Assembly (NCBI RefSeq): GCF_007992075.1
Contig: NZ_BJZO01000010.1
Coordinates: 1-63,986, forward strand
Origin: Pararhodospirillum oryzae
GTDB taxonomy: Bacteria; Pseudomonadota; Alphaproteobacteria; Rhodospirillales; Rhodospirillaceae
DNA length: 63,986 bases
Direction of reading: 5' to 3'
Made by a program: the position numbers and the translations under genes. Shown here in pieces: positions 16,267 to 25,958 of the stretch. The notes beneath the pieces are model-generated. The model was given only the letters and a program-made list of their open reading frames with translations. It had not been told where the DNA came from and made no database searches. The first letter of the stretch is position 1, and the number at the start of each line of letters is the position of its first letter.

Positions 16267-16749
16267 ATGTCCCTTGATGCCGTTGCGTTCCGCAAGACGT
16301 TGGGTTGTTTCGCTTCCGGAGTGACCATTGTAACAGCCCTTGCCGACGATGGCAGCCCCGTTGGGGTGACCATCAGCGCCTTTTGCTCGCTTTCCCTTGA
16401 TCCGCCGCTCGTTTTGTTCTGCCTGAACCGGAACAGTAGCCATCGGGCGGCCCTGACCCATGGAAATGTGTGTATTTCGATCCTTTCAGAGGAACAAGCC
16501 TCGTTGTCTTCGCGTTTCGCGTCAAAAAGCGAAGACCGGTTCGCGGGACTCGACCTTGATCCGACACCCCAGGGTATTCCGGCCCCGGCGGGAGGTCTGG
16601 CGCGCCTGGACTGTCGGGTGGTTTCCGTGGCCGAGGGGGGGGATCACGACATCGTGATCTGCGCCGTCGAGGCCGCGACCCACGCCGACGAAAAGCGCCC
16701 GCTGGTTCATTGCCAGGGGGCTTATCATGGTGTTCACCCCCTGGGTTGA
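16267..16749 (+). CDS. Flavin reductase-like domain protein
   Basis: The 160-residue protein belongs to the flavin reductase (HpaC/DIM6-NTAB) family. It has FRKTLGCFASGVTIVTAL at residues 8-25, PVGVTISAFCSLSLDPPLVL and a C-terminal GAYHGVHPL. These small dimers use NAD(P)H to reduce FMN or FAD for a partner monooxygenase. No monooxygenase lies beside it, so its partner is unknown. A ribosome site (CAGGAG) lies 11 bases before the ATG. Confidence 0.88.
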   Translation: MSLDAVAFRKTLGCFASGVTIVTALADDGSPVGVTISAFCSLSLDPPLVLFCLNRNSSHRAALTHGNVCISILSEEQASLSSRFASKSEDRFAGLDLDPTPQGIPAPAGGLARLDCRVVSVAEGGDHDIVICAVEAATHADEKRPLVHCQGAYHGVHPLG

Positions 16750-16825
16750 CCCTGGGCAACGACCCTCAGGGGATTAAGGGAACACCGTTTTTCCCCAAAA
16801 AACAACCCCAGACCAAGGGACGCGC

Positions 16826-16858
16826 AGTCCATCCGCTTGCCTCCCAAGCGGATGGACT
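16826..16858. terminator. Strong perfect hairpin between convergent genes
   Basis: A 14-base perfect stem, AGTCCATCCGCTTG (16826-16839) with CAAGCGGATGGACT (16845-16858), surrounds a five-base loop. It sits between the end of the flavin reductase gene (plus) and the end of the acylase gene (minus), where a bidirectional terminator is expected. No long T run follows, so it may instead stabilise 3' ends. Confidence 0.6.
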
Positions 16859-16970
16859 CTCGTGAAAACAAAGGGTTGGAGCATCGGGCCTCACTTCCGT
16901 CCGGAGCCCGCCAGCCGTTTCGCGAGGCCGGGCCGGGGTCCTGGTTCCTTCCGGTGGGCGTGGCATGCGA

Positions 16971-19469
16971 TCACCTTCCGGGCGGCGCCAGCCCGGTGGG
17001 CGCCAGCACCAGCGTTCCCCCCGAGGCGTCCTTGCCATTCACGGCGATCAGGCGACCGGCCTGCCACAAGGGCAGCATGTCGGCGTAGTGGGGCGACAAG
17101 GGGTGTCCGGACTGGCCCGTGGCCAGGATGAACCCGGCCTCGTCGGGGGTGGCGAGGTCCACCACCAGCCGCATTCCCGCGCCATGGTGGTGGGTGAAGG
17201 CGTCGGGCCCCTCCAGGGTCCATGACCCGCGCGACAGCGTGAAGTCATCGCCGCCGGTGGGGACTTCAAGGGTGGTCAGCGCGTCCAGGCCCGGAACTGG
17301 AATCTGGCTCCAGAATGGATTTTTAAAACGGGCCCTGTGCTCGCTGCCCCAGGCGCGGTTGAACGCGGGCGGGGCCGGGGGAGGAGGCGCGGCCCCGTCG
17401 CCTGTCGCGCCGAAAACGGTCTGAACGGCCTGGGCCAGGGTCCGGGCCTTCAGCGCGTCGCAGGTTTCGGTTTCGGGCGTGGCGACGTCGTCGCACCAGA
17501 AGGTGTCCCGGGTCAGGGCGCGGGCAATCCCCGGAGGATCGACCCGCGCCCACAGGGGCCAGGCCGGGCCCATTTCGTCGGCGTACAGGGCCTTGACCAG
17601 GGCTTGCAGCCACGCGGCCCACACCAGGGGCTCGGGACGGGGCGCGGCCATGTCGAACTGCCATCCGGGATCGGCGAGGAGGGCCCAGGCCCGGGCCAGC
17701 GCCGGATCCGAGGCCCGCATGGCCTCGGGGAAATCCAGCAAGATCGGCAGCAGCCGGGCAGCGGCCACCGACACCGTGTCCATCTGGAGGGTGGTCATGT
17801 CGGCGGCGGCGTGGGGGGCCTTGTGGGCGAGCAGGCGTTCCAGCCGGGCCGCGCGGGCCTCGCCCGGCCACTCATCGGCCAGGAACAAGGCCGGATCGCG
17901 GGGCACAAGCCGGCTGTTGGTGTTGAAAACGAACCCTTCCGGAGGATCGAGGGCCTGGGGCAGGGCCTCGAAGGGGGCGTACCCGGTCCATTGGTGGGCT
18001 TCTTCCCAGCCCGGGGTGGGCAGGCGGGCCGGCCCCTGGGCCCGCAGCGGGATGCGGCCCGGCGAAACCCGCCCGATTGCACCGTCGCGGGTGGCGAAGA
18101 CCAGGGTTTGCGAGGGGGCTCCGAAATCGTGCAGGGCCTCAAGAACCTCGGCGGCCGACCGGGCCCGACCCAGGCGGTCCAGGGCCAGGGCGGTGTCGTC
18201 GTCGGCGGCCAGCACCGGGGTTGCCAGGGTCAGCACCCGCCCGGTCCGGTCCGAGCGCTCCCGGGCCAGGGTTCCCAGGCGCCCCAGCAGCACGTCGGAG
18301 ACAACGGGGCCGTGCTCGGTTTCACGAACCACCAGGGTTTCGGGGTCGCCAAAGCGGACCTTGAGGATTTCCGTGCGCGTCTTGAAGGGGCGCGGGCCCT
18401 GGGGCGTGAGCACGTGATCCCCCCCGGGGTCGGCCTCGCCCCGGGCGTTGACCGGCTGTTCCACGAACAGGTCGGCGGTGTCGGCGTGGGTGGTCGTGAA
18501 GCTCCAGGCCACATGATCGCCGTGCCCGATGATCACCAGCGGCACCCCGGGGGTGGTGGCCCCCGTCCAGCTGCCCTCGGGTGTTTCCAGGCGCGCGAGG
18601 TACCACTGGATCGGGGCCTGGAAGCCCAGGTGCGGATCTCCGGCCAGCAGGGGGCCCCCGGTGGCGCCGAGCGCGCCCCCCACCGCCCAGGCGTTGGACG
18701 CCAGGGTGGGCGCGAGCGCCGCCGGCAGGGCGTCCAGCGCGGCCCGGGCCTGGGGCGCGGAAAAAAGGGCGCGGGCGGCGTCGAGGTCGGTGTCGGCAAG
18801 GGCCGGCCACAGCGAACGCAGGTGACGCGCGTCCAGCACGTCGAGCATGGCCGCGCGCACCAGTTCCTCGGTCCAGTCCGCCGACAGCCACAGCCCCATC
18901 AGCCGGCCCCACAGCAAGGAATCGACCGGGCGCCAGGGTTCGGGACGGTGAAGCAAGACCAGGAACTCGGGCGGCAGGGCGCCGGTGTGGGTGCGCACCG
19001 CGTGGTTGACGCCGGCGGCGTAGGCCTCGAACCGGGCCCGGGTGGCGGCGGGCAGGCGCTGGAAGGCGGCCTCGGCCAGGGGAACCAGGCCCAGGGCGCG
19101 GGTGAAGCGGTCAAGCGGCAGCACCGGCGCGCCCAGCAGCTCGGCCAGCCGGCCCTGGCCCAGGCGGCGCATGGATTCCATCTGCCACAACCGGTCCTGG
19201 GCGTGCACGAAGCCAAGGCCAAAGGCGGCGTCGCGCGCGCTGATGGCGCGAATGGTGGGAATCCCGTAGCGGTCGCGGGTGATGGTCACGCCGCCCTCAA
19301 GGCCGGGAGCGGGCAGGGGAGGGCCGTCCGCCGGCGTGACGGCGGGCAGGGCGCCCCCGACCGGGACCGCGACCGCGCCACTGGTCAGCGGCATCGAGGA
19401 ACTGAGCGCCACCCAAAGGGCGAACAGCAGCGCGAACAGGACCGCGAGGATCAAGGCCAGGATGCGCAT
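16971..19469 (-). CDS. Penicillin acylase-family Ntn hydrolase
   Basis: The 832-residue precursor has an N-terminal signal or anchor segment (1-25) and the acylase alpha region (GGVTITRDRYGIPTIRA and FVHAQDRLWQMESMRRLGQG). A predicted self-cleavage site leads to the beta subunit starting at Ser258 in LASNAWAVGG. The family self-cleaves so that this serine becomes the N-terminal nucleophile. Members cut amide bonds of beta-lactams, acyl-homoserine lactones or related amides in the periplasm. The natural substrate cannot be told from sequence; quorum-signal or aromatic amide hydrolysis are both possible. The length is typical for the family. Confidence 0.9.
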   Translation of the reverse strand: MRILALILAVLFALLFALWVALSSSMPLTSGAVAVPVGGALPAVTPADGPPLPAPGLEGGVTITRDRYGIPTIRAISARDAAFGLGFVHAQDRLWQMESMRRLGQGRLAELLGAPVLPLDRFTRALGLVPLAEAAFQRLPAATRARFEAYAAGVNHAVRTHTGALPPEFLVLLHRPEPWRPVDSLLWGRLMGLWLSADWTEELVRAAMLDVLDARHLRSLWPALADTDLDAARALFSAPQARAALDALPAALAPTLASNAWAVGGALGATGGPLLAGDPHLGFQAPIQWYLARLETPEGSWTGATTPGVPLVIIGHGDHVAWSFTTTHADTADLFVEQPVNARGEADPGGDHVLTPQGPRPFKTRTEILKVRFGDPETLVVRETEHGPVVSDVLLGRLGTLARERSDRTGRVLTLATPVLAADDDTALALDRLGRARSAAEVLEALHDFGAPSQTLVFATRDGAIGRVSPGRIPLRAQGPARLPTPGWEEAHQWTGYAPFEALPQALDPPEGFVFNTNSRLVPRDPALFLADEWPGEARAARLERLLAHKAPHAAADMTTLQMDTVSVAAARLLPILLDFPEAMRASDPALARAWALLADPGWQFDMAAPRPEPLVWAAWLQALVKALYADEMGPAWPLWARVDPPGIARALTRDTFWCDDVATPETETCDALKARTLAQAVQTVFGATGDGAAPPPPAPPAFNRAWGSEHRARFKNPFWSQIPVPGLDALTTLEVPTGGDDFTLSRGSWTLEGPDAFTHHHGAGMRLVVDLATPDEAGFILATGQSGHPLSPHYADMLPLWQAGRLIAVNGKDASGGTLVLAPTGLAPPGR

Positions 19470-19554
19470 GCGCGGGGCCTCCCGACGGCTTCGCCCCCCG
19501 GGCCCGGGGAACGCAAGGAAGGGAAGGGGCCGGTCCGGCCGGCCCCCGGGGTCG

Positions 19555-21051
19555 TCAGGTCATGTTGAAGATGATGGTCTTCTTGTGGGTGAAGTGCTCC
19601 AGCATGGATTCCAAGGTGGCTTCCTTGCCCAGGCCCGAGGTCTTGACGCCCCCATAGGACAGGTTGGGCTGCACCACCAGGTTCTGGTTGACCTGGACGA
19701 AGCCGGCCTCAAGGCGGCGGGTGGCCTCCATGGCCTTGGCCAGGTCGTTGGTCCACACGGTGGCGGCCAGGCCGTAGGGGCTGTCGTTGGCGGCCTCGAT
19801 CACGGCGTCGAAGTCGGTCCAGCGGAACAGGCACACGACGGGGCCGAAGATTTCCTCGCGCGCGGGCGGCGCGTCGGGGCCGATGTCGGTGAACACCACG
19901 GGGCGCAGGAACAGGCCCTTGCGCAAGGCGGGATCGGTGGGCAGCGCCGAGCACTCGGTGGCGGTGGCGCCGCTCGCCCGGCCCTTTTCGATGAAGTCCC
20001 GCACCTTGGCGAACTGCTCGGGCGAGATCACGGTGCCGATGTCGGTGCGCTCGTCGAGGGGATCGCCCATGACCAGGGCATCGACCCGTTCGCGCACCCG
20101 CTCGAAAAACGCGTCGTACAGGCTGTCGTGGACATAGATGCGGCTGGACGCGGTGCAGCTTTGCCCCTGGCGGGTGAAGCGCATGCCGGAAACCGCGCCG
20201 GCCACGGCCCGATCCAGGTCGGCGTCGGGCAGGATGATCATCGGGCTTTTGCCGCCCAGTTCCAAGGTCACGGGAATGAGCTTGTCGGCGGCGGCCTTGT
20301 ACACGATGCGCCCGGTTTCCACCGATCCGGTGAAGGTTACCTTCTTCACGTCAGGGTGGGTGACCAGGGGCGCGCCGCACCCGGGGCCGTCGCCCGCCAG
20401 GATGTTGCACACGCCGGCCGGCAGCACGTCGGCCAGGATCTGGCACACGCGCAAGACGGTGAGCGGCGCTTCCTCGGCCGACTTGATGACAACGGTGTTG
20501 CCGGCGACCAGGGCCGGGGCGATCTTCATCGCCATCAGGAGCAAGGGCACGTTCCAGGGAATGATGGCTCCGACCACGCCCAGGGGCTCGCGCACCGTCA
20601 CGGTGAGCATGTCGGGGTGGAAGGGCACGGTTTCGCCCTTCAGTTCCGATCCCAGCCCGCCGAAGAACACGAACATGTCGGCCAGCACCGAGGCCTCGAC
20701 CCGGCTTTCGGTGCGCAGGGCCTTGCCGGTTTCCAGGGCGATCAGCCGGCCCAGTTCCTCGACATGGGCCCCCAGGCGCCGGCCGCATTCGGCCAGCAGC
20801 TTGCCGCGCTCGCGGGCCGGGCGGGCGGCCCAGGCCGGTTGCGCGGCGCGGGCGGCGGCGACCGCCCGGTCCACGTCGGCGGCGTCGCCGTCGGCGGCGG
20901 TGGCGATGACCGCGCCGGTGGCCGGGTTGACCACGTCGAAAACGCGTCCGCCCGCCGGCGCGACCAGCGCTCCGTCGATCAGGTGAAGGCCCGACAGGGC
21001 CCGGGCCAGGGCGCCGGGATCAAGGGTCGGCTCAAGGCTGGGTATCGGCAT
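19555..21051 (-). CDS. NAD(P)-dependent aldehyde dehydrogenase
   Basis: The 498-residue protein is a classical ALDH superfamily member. The catalytic glutamate is in VTLELGGKSPMII, the catalytic cysteine in GQSCTASSRIYV, and FGPVVCLFRW and GYGG-like (LSYGGVKTSGLG) segments complete the fold. It oxidises an aldehyde to the acid in the cytoplasm. The sequence resembles betaine-aldehyde/vanillin-type enzymes but the substrate is not assignable. The gene is divergent from the binding protein at 21322 and ends 85 bases from the acylase start, so it may precede the acylase in one transcript. Confidence 0.92.
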   Translation of the reverse strand: MPIPSLEPTLDPGALARALSGLHLIDGALVAPAGGRVFDVVNPATGAVIATAADGDAADVDRAVAAARAAQPAWAARPARERGKLLAECGRRLGAHVEELGRLIALETGKALRTESRVEASVLADMFVFFGGLGSELKGETVPFHPDMLTVTVREPLGVVGAIIPWNVPLLLMAMKIAPALVAGNTVVIKSAEEAPLTVLRVCQILADVLPAGVCNILAGDGPGCGAPLVTHPDVKKVTFTGSVETGRIVYKAAADKLIPVTLELGGKSPMIILPDADLDRAVAGAVSGMRFTRQGQSCTASSRIYVHDSLYDAFFERVRERVDALVMGDPLDERTDIGTVISPEQFAKVRDFIEKGRASGATATECSALPTDPALRKGLFLRPVVFTDIGPDAPPAREEIFGPVVCLFRWTDFDAVIEAANDSPYGLAATVWTNDLAKAMEATRRLEAGFVQVNQNLVVQPNLSYGGVKTSGLGKEATLESMLEHFTHKKTIIFNMT

Positions 21052-21321
21052 GGACCAAACACTCCCCGAATCTACAAGGATTTATGGCAAGGCCGGATCG
21101 CGTTGGCTGGATCCGTTGTCCCTGGCCGGAGGGGCCAGGACCCGCCAACACCTTAACCGCCCCCGAAAGGCGCGACAATCATCCTGGCGGGTCCCGCCAC
21201 GGGGCCGGCCGGCCGGGGAAACGGGTGGCTCCGGCGGGGGTTGCGGGCGTATGGTGGGCCGGGTATTGGGAACGCCACGGATCAAGGAAGCGACCGCCGT
21301 CAGGGGAGTTCACGAACCATC

Positions 21322-22749
21322 ATGCGACACGGACCAACCCAGGCGGGCCTTCAGGCCTTGGGGATGCTGCTCGGGCTGGGACTGGGGTGGACGGGCTTCC
21401 CGCTGCCTCTCATGGCCCATACCTTGAAGGCGGCGCATGGCTACGAAGAAGGTCTGCGCGAGACCCGGCACCGCATGCTGGAGGTGCTGGCGCGGGAACT
21501 GGCGGCCCGCGAGCCGTCGCTACGCCTCAAGATTTATGGGCGCGGGCGGTTGTTCACCCCGGCCGAAATGTGGATTGGCCTGATGTCGGGAACCCTGGAG
21601 GTCGCGAGCCTGCCGCTCACCACCTTGCGCGGGGTTGATCCGGTGTTCGCCAGGCCCGCCCGTCCGGGGCTGGCAACCACCCTGGAGGACGCCTATGGCC
21701 TGGCTCAGGGTCCCCTGATGCGCACGGTGCGCGAGACCCTGGCCCGCCATGGGGTGCGCGTCCTCGCCGATTTGTGGCTGCCCGGCGCGCTCATTGCCCG
21801 CGACGGGTCATGCGCGCACCGGCCGGCCGATCTGGCGGGCAAACGCTTCGATCCCGGCGGGCGGCCGCTGGGCGGGGTGGCCCGGGCGCACGGCGCCGTG
21901 CTCCAGGAGGCGGACAAGGCCCCGGTTTCCGGCCCCTCGCGCGAGCCGGCGGCGGTCGAGGCGGTGGCGGAACTCGATATCCTGGGGGGGCTGCCCCTGC
22001 CGGCCTCGGCTTGCGTGACCCTGCCCGGGCCGGCCGCCCCGTGGTTCGAATACCATCCGGTGCTGATGAGCGAAAAAACCTGGGCGGGCCTTTCCGAGCG
22101 CCAGCAAGCGGCGGTGATGGAAGCCGCCCGGTCGGCCGAGACCTACGCCCGCGTGGCCCTGAGCCGTGCCCTGGCCGCGTCCGAGGCGCGCCTCGCGACC
22201 GCCGCCCGCGAGGGAGCGCGCGTTGAGTTCTTCACGCCCGAGGAGGCCCGCGCCTGGATCCCGCCCGCCCCGCCGGTCGCGCCGTCCCCGGCCGAGCCCG
22301 CCCCGGGGGCGTCGGCCCCGGTCGCGTCGGCTCCGGTCGAGCCGTCCCCGGTCGAGCCCGCCCCCGTGGTCCCGGCTCCGGTCGCGGCAACGCTCCCGCC
22401 CGCGTCGGGCGGGGAACCGCGCCCGACCCCGGAGCCGTCCGCGTCGGGGGCCGCTCCGGCAGGCGCCGCCGGGCCGTCCGAACCCCTGTCCGCGCCCGCC
22501 CCGGCGCCGGTGGCTTCTCCCGTCGTGTCGTCCGCGCCGGACTCCTCGCCCGGGCCAGGGGGCGACGCCACTCCGAACGCTTCTGATTTCGTGCCTGTCG
22601 CCCCCCAGGCCCGATCCCCGTCCGAACCTCCCGCCGAGGTTTCCCCGGCCGTTTCCGAGCCGAAGGCGGAGACTCCGGGCGCCGTTGCCCCGGACACTCA
22701 GCCTTCGGCCGTGCCGCCGCCGCCGCGATCCGAATCCGCCCCCCGATAA
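21322..22749 (+). CDS. TRAP-type periplasmic binding protein with long Pro/Ala-rich tail
   Basis: The 475-residue product has an N-terminal signal peptide (about 1-33) and a region resembling DctP-type solute-binding proteins (residues 35-305). The conserved block LSERQQAAVMEAARSAETYA and EMWIGLMSGTLEVASLPL are visible. From about residue 310 to the end it is almost entirely Pro/Ala/Ser/Val/Glu with repeated P-A-P-V-x units, some 165 residues. No DctQ/DctM membrane genes are nearby, so it is an orphan receptor or no longer a transporter part. The tail could span the periplasm or cell wall. The start at 21322 fits the signal peptide, though the ribosome site is weak. Confidence 0.65.
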   Translation: MRHGPTQAGLQALGMLLGLGLGWTGFPLPLMAHTLKAAHGYEEGLRETRHRMLEVLARELAAREPSLRLKIYGRGRLFTPAEMWIGLMSGTLEVASLPLTTLRGVDPVFARPARPGLATTLEDAYGLAQGPLMRTVRETLARHGVRVLADLWLPGALIARDGSCAHRPADLAGKRFDPGGRPLGGVARAHGAVLQEADKAPVSGPSREPAAVEAVAELDILGGLPLPASACVTLPGPAAPWFEYHPVLMSEKTWAGLSERQQAAVMEAARSAETYARVALSRALAASEARLATAAREGARVEFFTPEEARAWIPPAPPVAPSPAEPAPGASAPVASAPVEPSPVEPAPVVPAPVAATLPPASGGEPRPTPEPSASGAAPAGAAGPSEPLSAPAPAPVASPVVSSAPDSSPGPGGDATPNASDFVPVAPQARSPSEPPAEVSPAVSEPKAETPGAVAPDTQPSAVPPPPRSESAPR

Positions 22750-22925
22750 CCCCCCTGGCAGGAAAGGAGGCGGCACCCGTTCCGATATGTCCTCGTCCCA
22801 TTGTGAACACGGCGGAAGTGCAGTATGTAAAAAAGAGGAGGGCTTTTTTCCCCGTGACAGCGGGCAGGAAACGGGCAGGAAAAACGGTGGCTGGATCATG
22901 ATTTTTCCGGGCGAGAGAAAAAAAC

Positions 22926-24107
22926 ATGGCCATGTTGATTGAATCCCTGGAAATTCAGAATTTTCGTCTATTCCGTCATGTCAAGCTGAATAAATTGTCT
23001 CCCATGATGGTCGTGGTCGGGGGTAATGGCACCGGCAAGAGTACGCTTTTTGATGTTTTTAATTTTTTGAAGGATGCCCTGACCCAAAACGTGGCGACGG
23101 CGGTGCACCGGCGCGGTGGTTTCAAGGAACTGGTCAGCCGGGGCGAGCGGGGGCCGATTACCCTGACCGTCAAGTTTCGGGAAAGCGGGGGGCGGCTGGC
23201 AACCTACGTCTTGAAAATCGCCAACGAAAACGGCAAGCCGGTCGTGGAGCGGGAAATCCTGAAATTTCGCCGGGGAAATTTGGGAAAGCCGTGGCATTTC
23301 ATTGATTTTTCCCGTGGGCAAGGCACCGCCATCACCAACGAGGTCGCGTATGGTGTTGAAGGGGCGATCGAGGAACGCAAGGAATACGTTCTGGATGATC
23401 CCAGCATTCTCGCCATCAAGGGCCTGGGGCAGTTTCGCGAATTTCGCATCGTCGCCGATTTTCGCAGCCTGATCGAAAACTGGTACATTTCGGATTTTCA
23501 CATTGCCGAAGCCCGTCCCAGCATTGATGCGGGCGAGGCGGAGCATTTGTCTTCGCGAGGGGACAACGTCGCTCAGGTTGCCTATTATCTTTATGAACAC
23601 CACCCGGCACAGTTCACTAAGATCCTGGAGGCCATGAAGGCACGGGTTCCCGGTGTCACCGACGTGGAAGCCAAGCCAACCGAGGACGGGCGGCTGGTTT
23701 TGCGTTTCCAGGATGGGAGTTTCAAGGACCCATTCATTGCCCGCTACGTTTCGGACGGCACCATCAAGATGTTTGCCTATCTGGTGATGCTGTTTGATCC
23801 GAAGCCATTTCCCTTGCTGGCGATCGAGGAACCCGAAAACCAGCTTTATCCGGACCTGATGATCGAGCTTCTTGAGGAATTCCGCTCTTACTCGGATCGG
23901 GGTGGACAGGTTTTTATTTCGACCCACTCTCCGGATCTGGTCAATGCCTGCAAACCCGACGAAGTCTTTTGGCTTGTCAAGGAAAACGGATTCACGGATA
24001 TCCGGCGGGCTTCCGATGACCCTTTGTTGAATTCTCTTTTTGAGCAGGGAGACCTTCTTGGAGCCTTGTGGAAGCAAGGTTTGTTCACGGGAGCCCATCC
24101 CCGATGA
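22926..24107 (+). CDS. AAA-family (OLD/RecF-like) ATPase of a two-gene defence-type module
   Basis: The 393-residue protein begins IESLEIQNFRLFRHVKL, the hallmark of RecF/OLD-like ABC ATPases. It has Walker A GGNGTGKST (residues 32-40), Walker B LLAIEEPENQLYPDL (near 300) and the H-loop region FISTHSPDLV. It belongs to the AAA_21-type single-unit ATPases. The start at 22926 or 22932 is equally possible. Its stop overlaps the start of a DUF4276 gene (ATGA), so the two are translationally coupled. ATPase plus TOPRIM-like partner pairs are known from split OLD and PARIS-type systems. A defence role is inferred by analogy. Confidence 0.85.
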   Translation: MAMLIESLEIQNFRLFRHVKLNKLSPMMVVVGGNGTGKSTLFDVFNFLKDALTQNVATAVHRRGGFKELVSRGERGPITLTVKFRESGGRLATYVLKIANENGKPVVEREILKFRRGNLGKPWHFIDFSRGQGTAITNEVAYGVEGAIEERKEYVLDDPSILAIKGLGQFREFRIVADFRSLIENWYISDFHIAEARPSIDAGEAEHLSSRGDNVAQVAYYLYEHHPAQFTKILEAMKARVPGVTDVEAKPTEDGRLVLRFQDGSFKDPFIARYVSDGTIKMFAYLVMLFDPKPFPLLAIEEPENQLYPDLMIELLEEFRSYSDRGGQVFISTHSPDLVNACKPDEVFWLVKENGFTDIRRASDDPLLNSLFEQGDLLGALWKQGLFTGAHPR

Positions 24108-24670
24108 ACCGGGTGATTTTCATGCTGGAAGGAAAATCCGAGAAAGAATTTCTCGATATCCTTCTTCCTCGATTTTTTCCCGATCTGAAATTTCTTTGTA
24201 TTCAGCATGAAGGAAAGCAAGATCTGGAAAAAAGTATTCCGCGTAAGCTGCGAGGATGGAAAGACCCGGAGGATTGTTTTGTCATCCTGCGAGACAAGGA
24301 TACCGACGACTGTCGGACACTGAAAGCCAGCCTGGTGCGGCTCTGCCAGGATGCCGGCCGACCGGATGCGTTGGTGCGGATTGCCTGCCACGAACTGGAG
24401 GCATGGTATCTTGGGGATCCCGATGCTCTCGCCGAGGCGTTCAAGAAGCCCGACCTGGGAAAAATCAGGGGACGCCGTAAATTCAGAACCCCCGATGCCA
24501 TTCAAGATCCAGTGAACGAAGTCATGTATCTGTGCCCCGCGTTCCAGAAAGTATCCGGGGCTCGGGCTGTTGCGAAGCATCTGTCGTATACAAGAAACAT
24601 ATCTTCCAGCTTTCGCGTATTCATCGAGGGATTGGCCAGAGTAGCCCACCTCTCGTTACCCGAACTCTGA
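24104..24670 (+). CDS. DUF4276 (TOPRIM-like) partner protein
   Basis: The 188-residue protein matches the DUF4276 pattern. It opens VIFMLEGKSEKEFLDILLPR (the conserved acidic Glu of a TOPRIM fold), then has FVILRDKDTDDC (a D-x-D site), and ACHELEAWYLGDPDALAEAF with the family's E-x-W-x-L-x-D block. TOPRIM folds cut or process nucleic acids with bound metal. It overlaps the upstream ATPase gene by four bases and no third gene follows in the operon, so the pair seems complete. Which molecule it cuts is unknown. Confidence 0.85.
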   Translation: MNRVIFMLEGKSEKEFLDILLPRFFPDLKFLCIQHEGKQDLEKSIPRKLRGWKDPEDCFVILRDKDTDDCRTLKASLVRLCQDAGRPDALVRIACHELEAWYLGDPDALAEAFKKPDLGKIRGRRKFRTPDAIQDPVNEVMYLCPAFQKVSGARAVAKHLSYTRNISSSFRVFIEGLARVAHLSLPEL

Positions 24671-24833
24671 CGACAGGTGAGTGCCATGGCGATCCCCGTT
24701 CACCACCGATCCGCGACGGGTTCATTGCGGCGGGGCGGCACGGGTGTTGCATTCTGGTTGGATGCCATCCTCGCACCCGCATCGAAAGCCTGAAGACACC
24801 GCCGAAAAAGGCCACTGAAGAAGGAGAGACCCC

Positions 24834-25721
24834 ATGACCTTGGCCGTGCGCATGAGCGAGGCGAGCGTGGCGATCTTGCGACCGGAGGGATTCCGGCGGT
24901 TGGCCTATGTCCGCTGGGAGCCCGCCAGCCCGGGCCGGGAGGCGGAGGAGGCGGCCTGTCCGGTGATCTGTGTCCACGGCCTGACCCGCAACGGCCGGGA
25001 TTTCGACCGCTTGGCCCAGGGGCTGGGGGCGCGGGGGCGCACGGTCTATTGCCCCGACATGCCGGGGCGCGGCCGCTCGGACTGGCTGGCCGACCCCACG
25101 GGCTACGATACCGTGGCCTACGGCGCCGACCTGACCACGCTGCTCGCGCGGACCGGAGCCGCCACGGTGGACTGGGTGGGAACCTCGATGGGGGGGCTGA
25201 TCGGCATGGGGCTGGCGGCGGTTCCGGGCTCGCCCATTCGCCGGCTGGTGCTCAACGACGTGGGGCCCCGGATCGAAGGAGCGGCCTTGTCCCGCCTGCG
25301 CGGCTACGTGGGCCAGGATCCGGTGTTCGGCTCGATGGCCGAGGTGGAAGCCGCCTTGCGTCTGGTTCATGCCGGATTCGGGGCTCTGGACGACGCGGCG
25401 TGGCGCCACATGACCGAACACGGGCACCGGGTGCGTCCGGATGGCTCCCTGGGTTTCGCCTGTGATCCCGCGATCTTGACCTCGTTGCTGGCGATGCCCG
25501 AGGGAGACGTGGAGCTGTGGCCGATCTGGGAGGCGATCCGCTGCCCGGTCCTGGTCCTGCGCGGCGCCCGGTCCGACCTTCTGTCGGCCGAAACGACGGC
25601 GCGCATGGCCGCGCATCCCTCCGGGTGCACGGTGGTCGAGGTCCCGGACGCCGGCCATGCCCCCGGCCTGATGGCGCCCGATCAGATCGAAGCCATCGCC
25701 CGGTTTTTGGGGGAGCCCTGA
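24834..25721 (+). CDS. Alpha/beta-fold hydrolase
   Basis: The 295-residue protein has the oxyanion region VCVHGLTRNGRDFD-like (residues about 43-56), a nucleophile elbow VGTSMGGLIG and the terminal catalytic His in DAGHAPGLM. It is a single-domain serine hydrolase of the esterase/lipase type. The start has an excellent AAGGAGAG site eight bases before. Its substrate is not assignable. The gene stands alone, 163 bases after the DUF4276 gene and 237 before the next gene. Confidence 0.88.
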   Translation: MTLAVRMSEASVAILRPEGFRRLAYVRWEPASPGREAEEAACPVICVHGLTRNGRDFDRLAQGLGARGRTVYCPDMPGRGRSDWLADPTGYDTVAYGADLTTLLARTGAATVDWVGTSMGGLIGMGLAAVPGSPIRRLVLNDVGPRIEGAALSRLRGYVGQDPVFGSMAEVEAALRLVHAGFGALDDAAWRHMTEHGHRVRPDGSLGFACDPAILTSLLAMPEGDVELWPIWEAIRCPVLVLRGARSDLLSAETTARMAAHPSGCTVVEVPDAGHAPGLMAPDQIEAIARFLGEP

Positions 25722-25958
25722 GGGCCGGCCCCGGGGCGTGGAGTCGAGTTTTCTTCCTTGCCGACGTAAGACCTTCTTAGGAAGAGGCGTGGTTTCCTGA
25801 ACCCTCTCCACCCAGGCGATCGCCCGAACGATGGGGATCCCGGCTTGATGGGCCGTTTCGCGCGGCAAACAGGGCGCAAGGAGAGGCGCGCACGGTGATC
25901 CGTCGCGCGTTTTACCGGGGCCTTTCAAGAAACGCGGGGGAGAACGGGGGGCACGAGG

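Noticed and set aside
25722-25958. Transposase remnant on the minus strand before the SAM hydrolase-family gene
   Set aside because: A short frame has some Arg-rich sequence, but no catalytic or terminal repeat pattern supports it.
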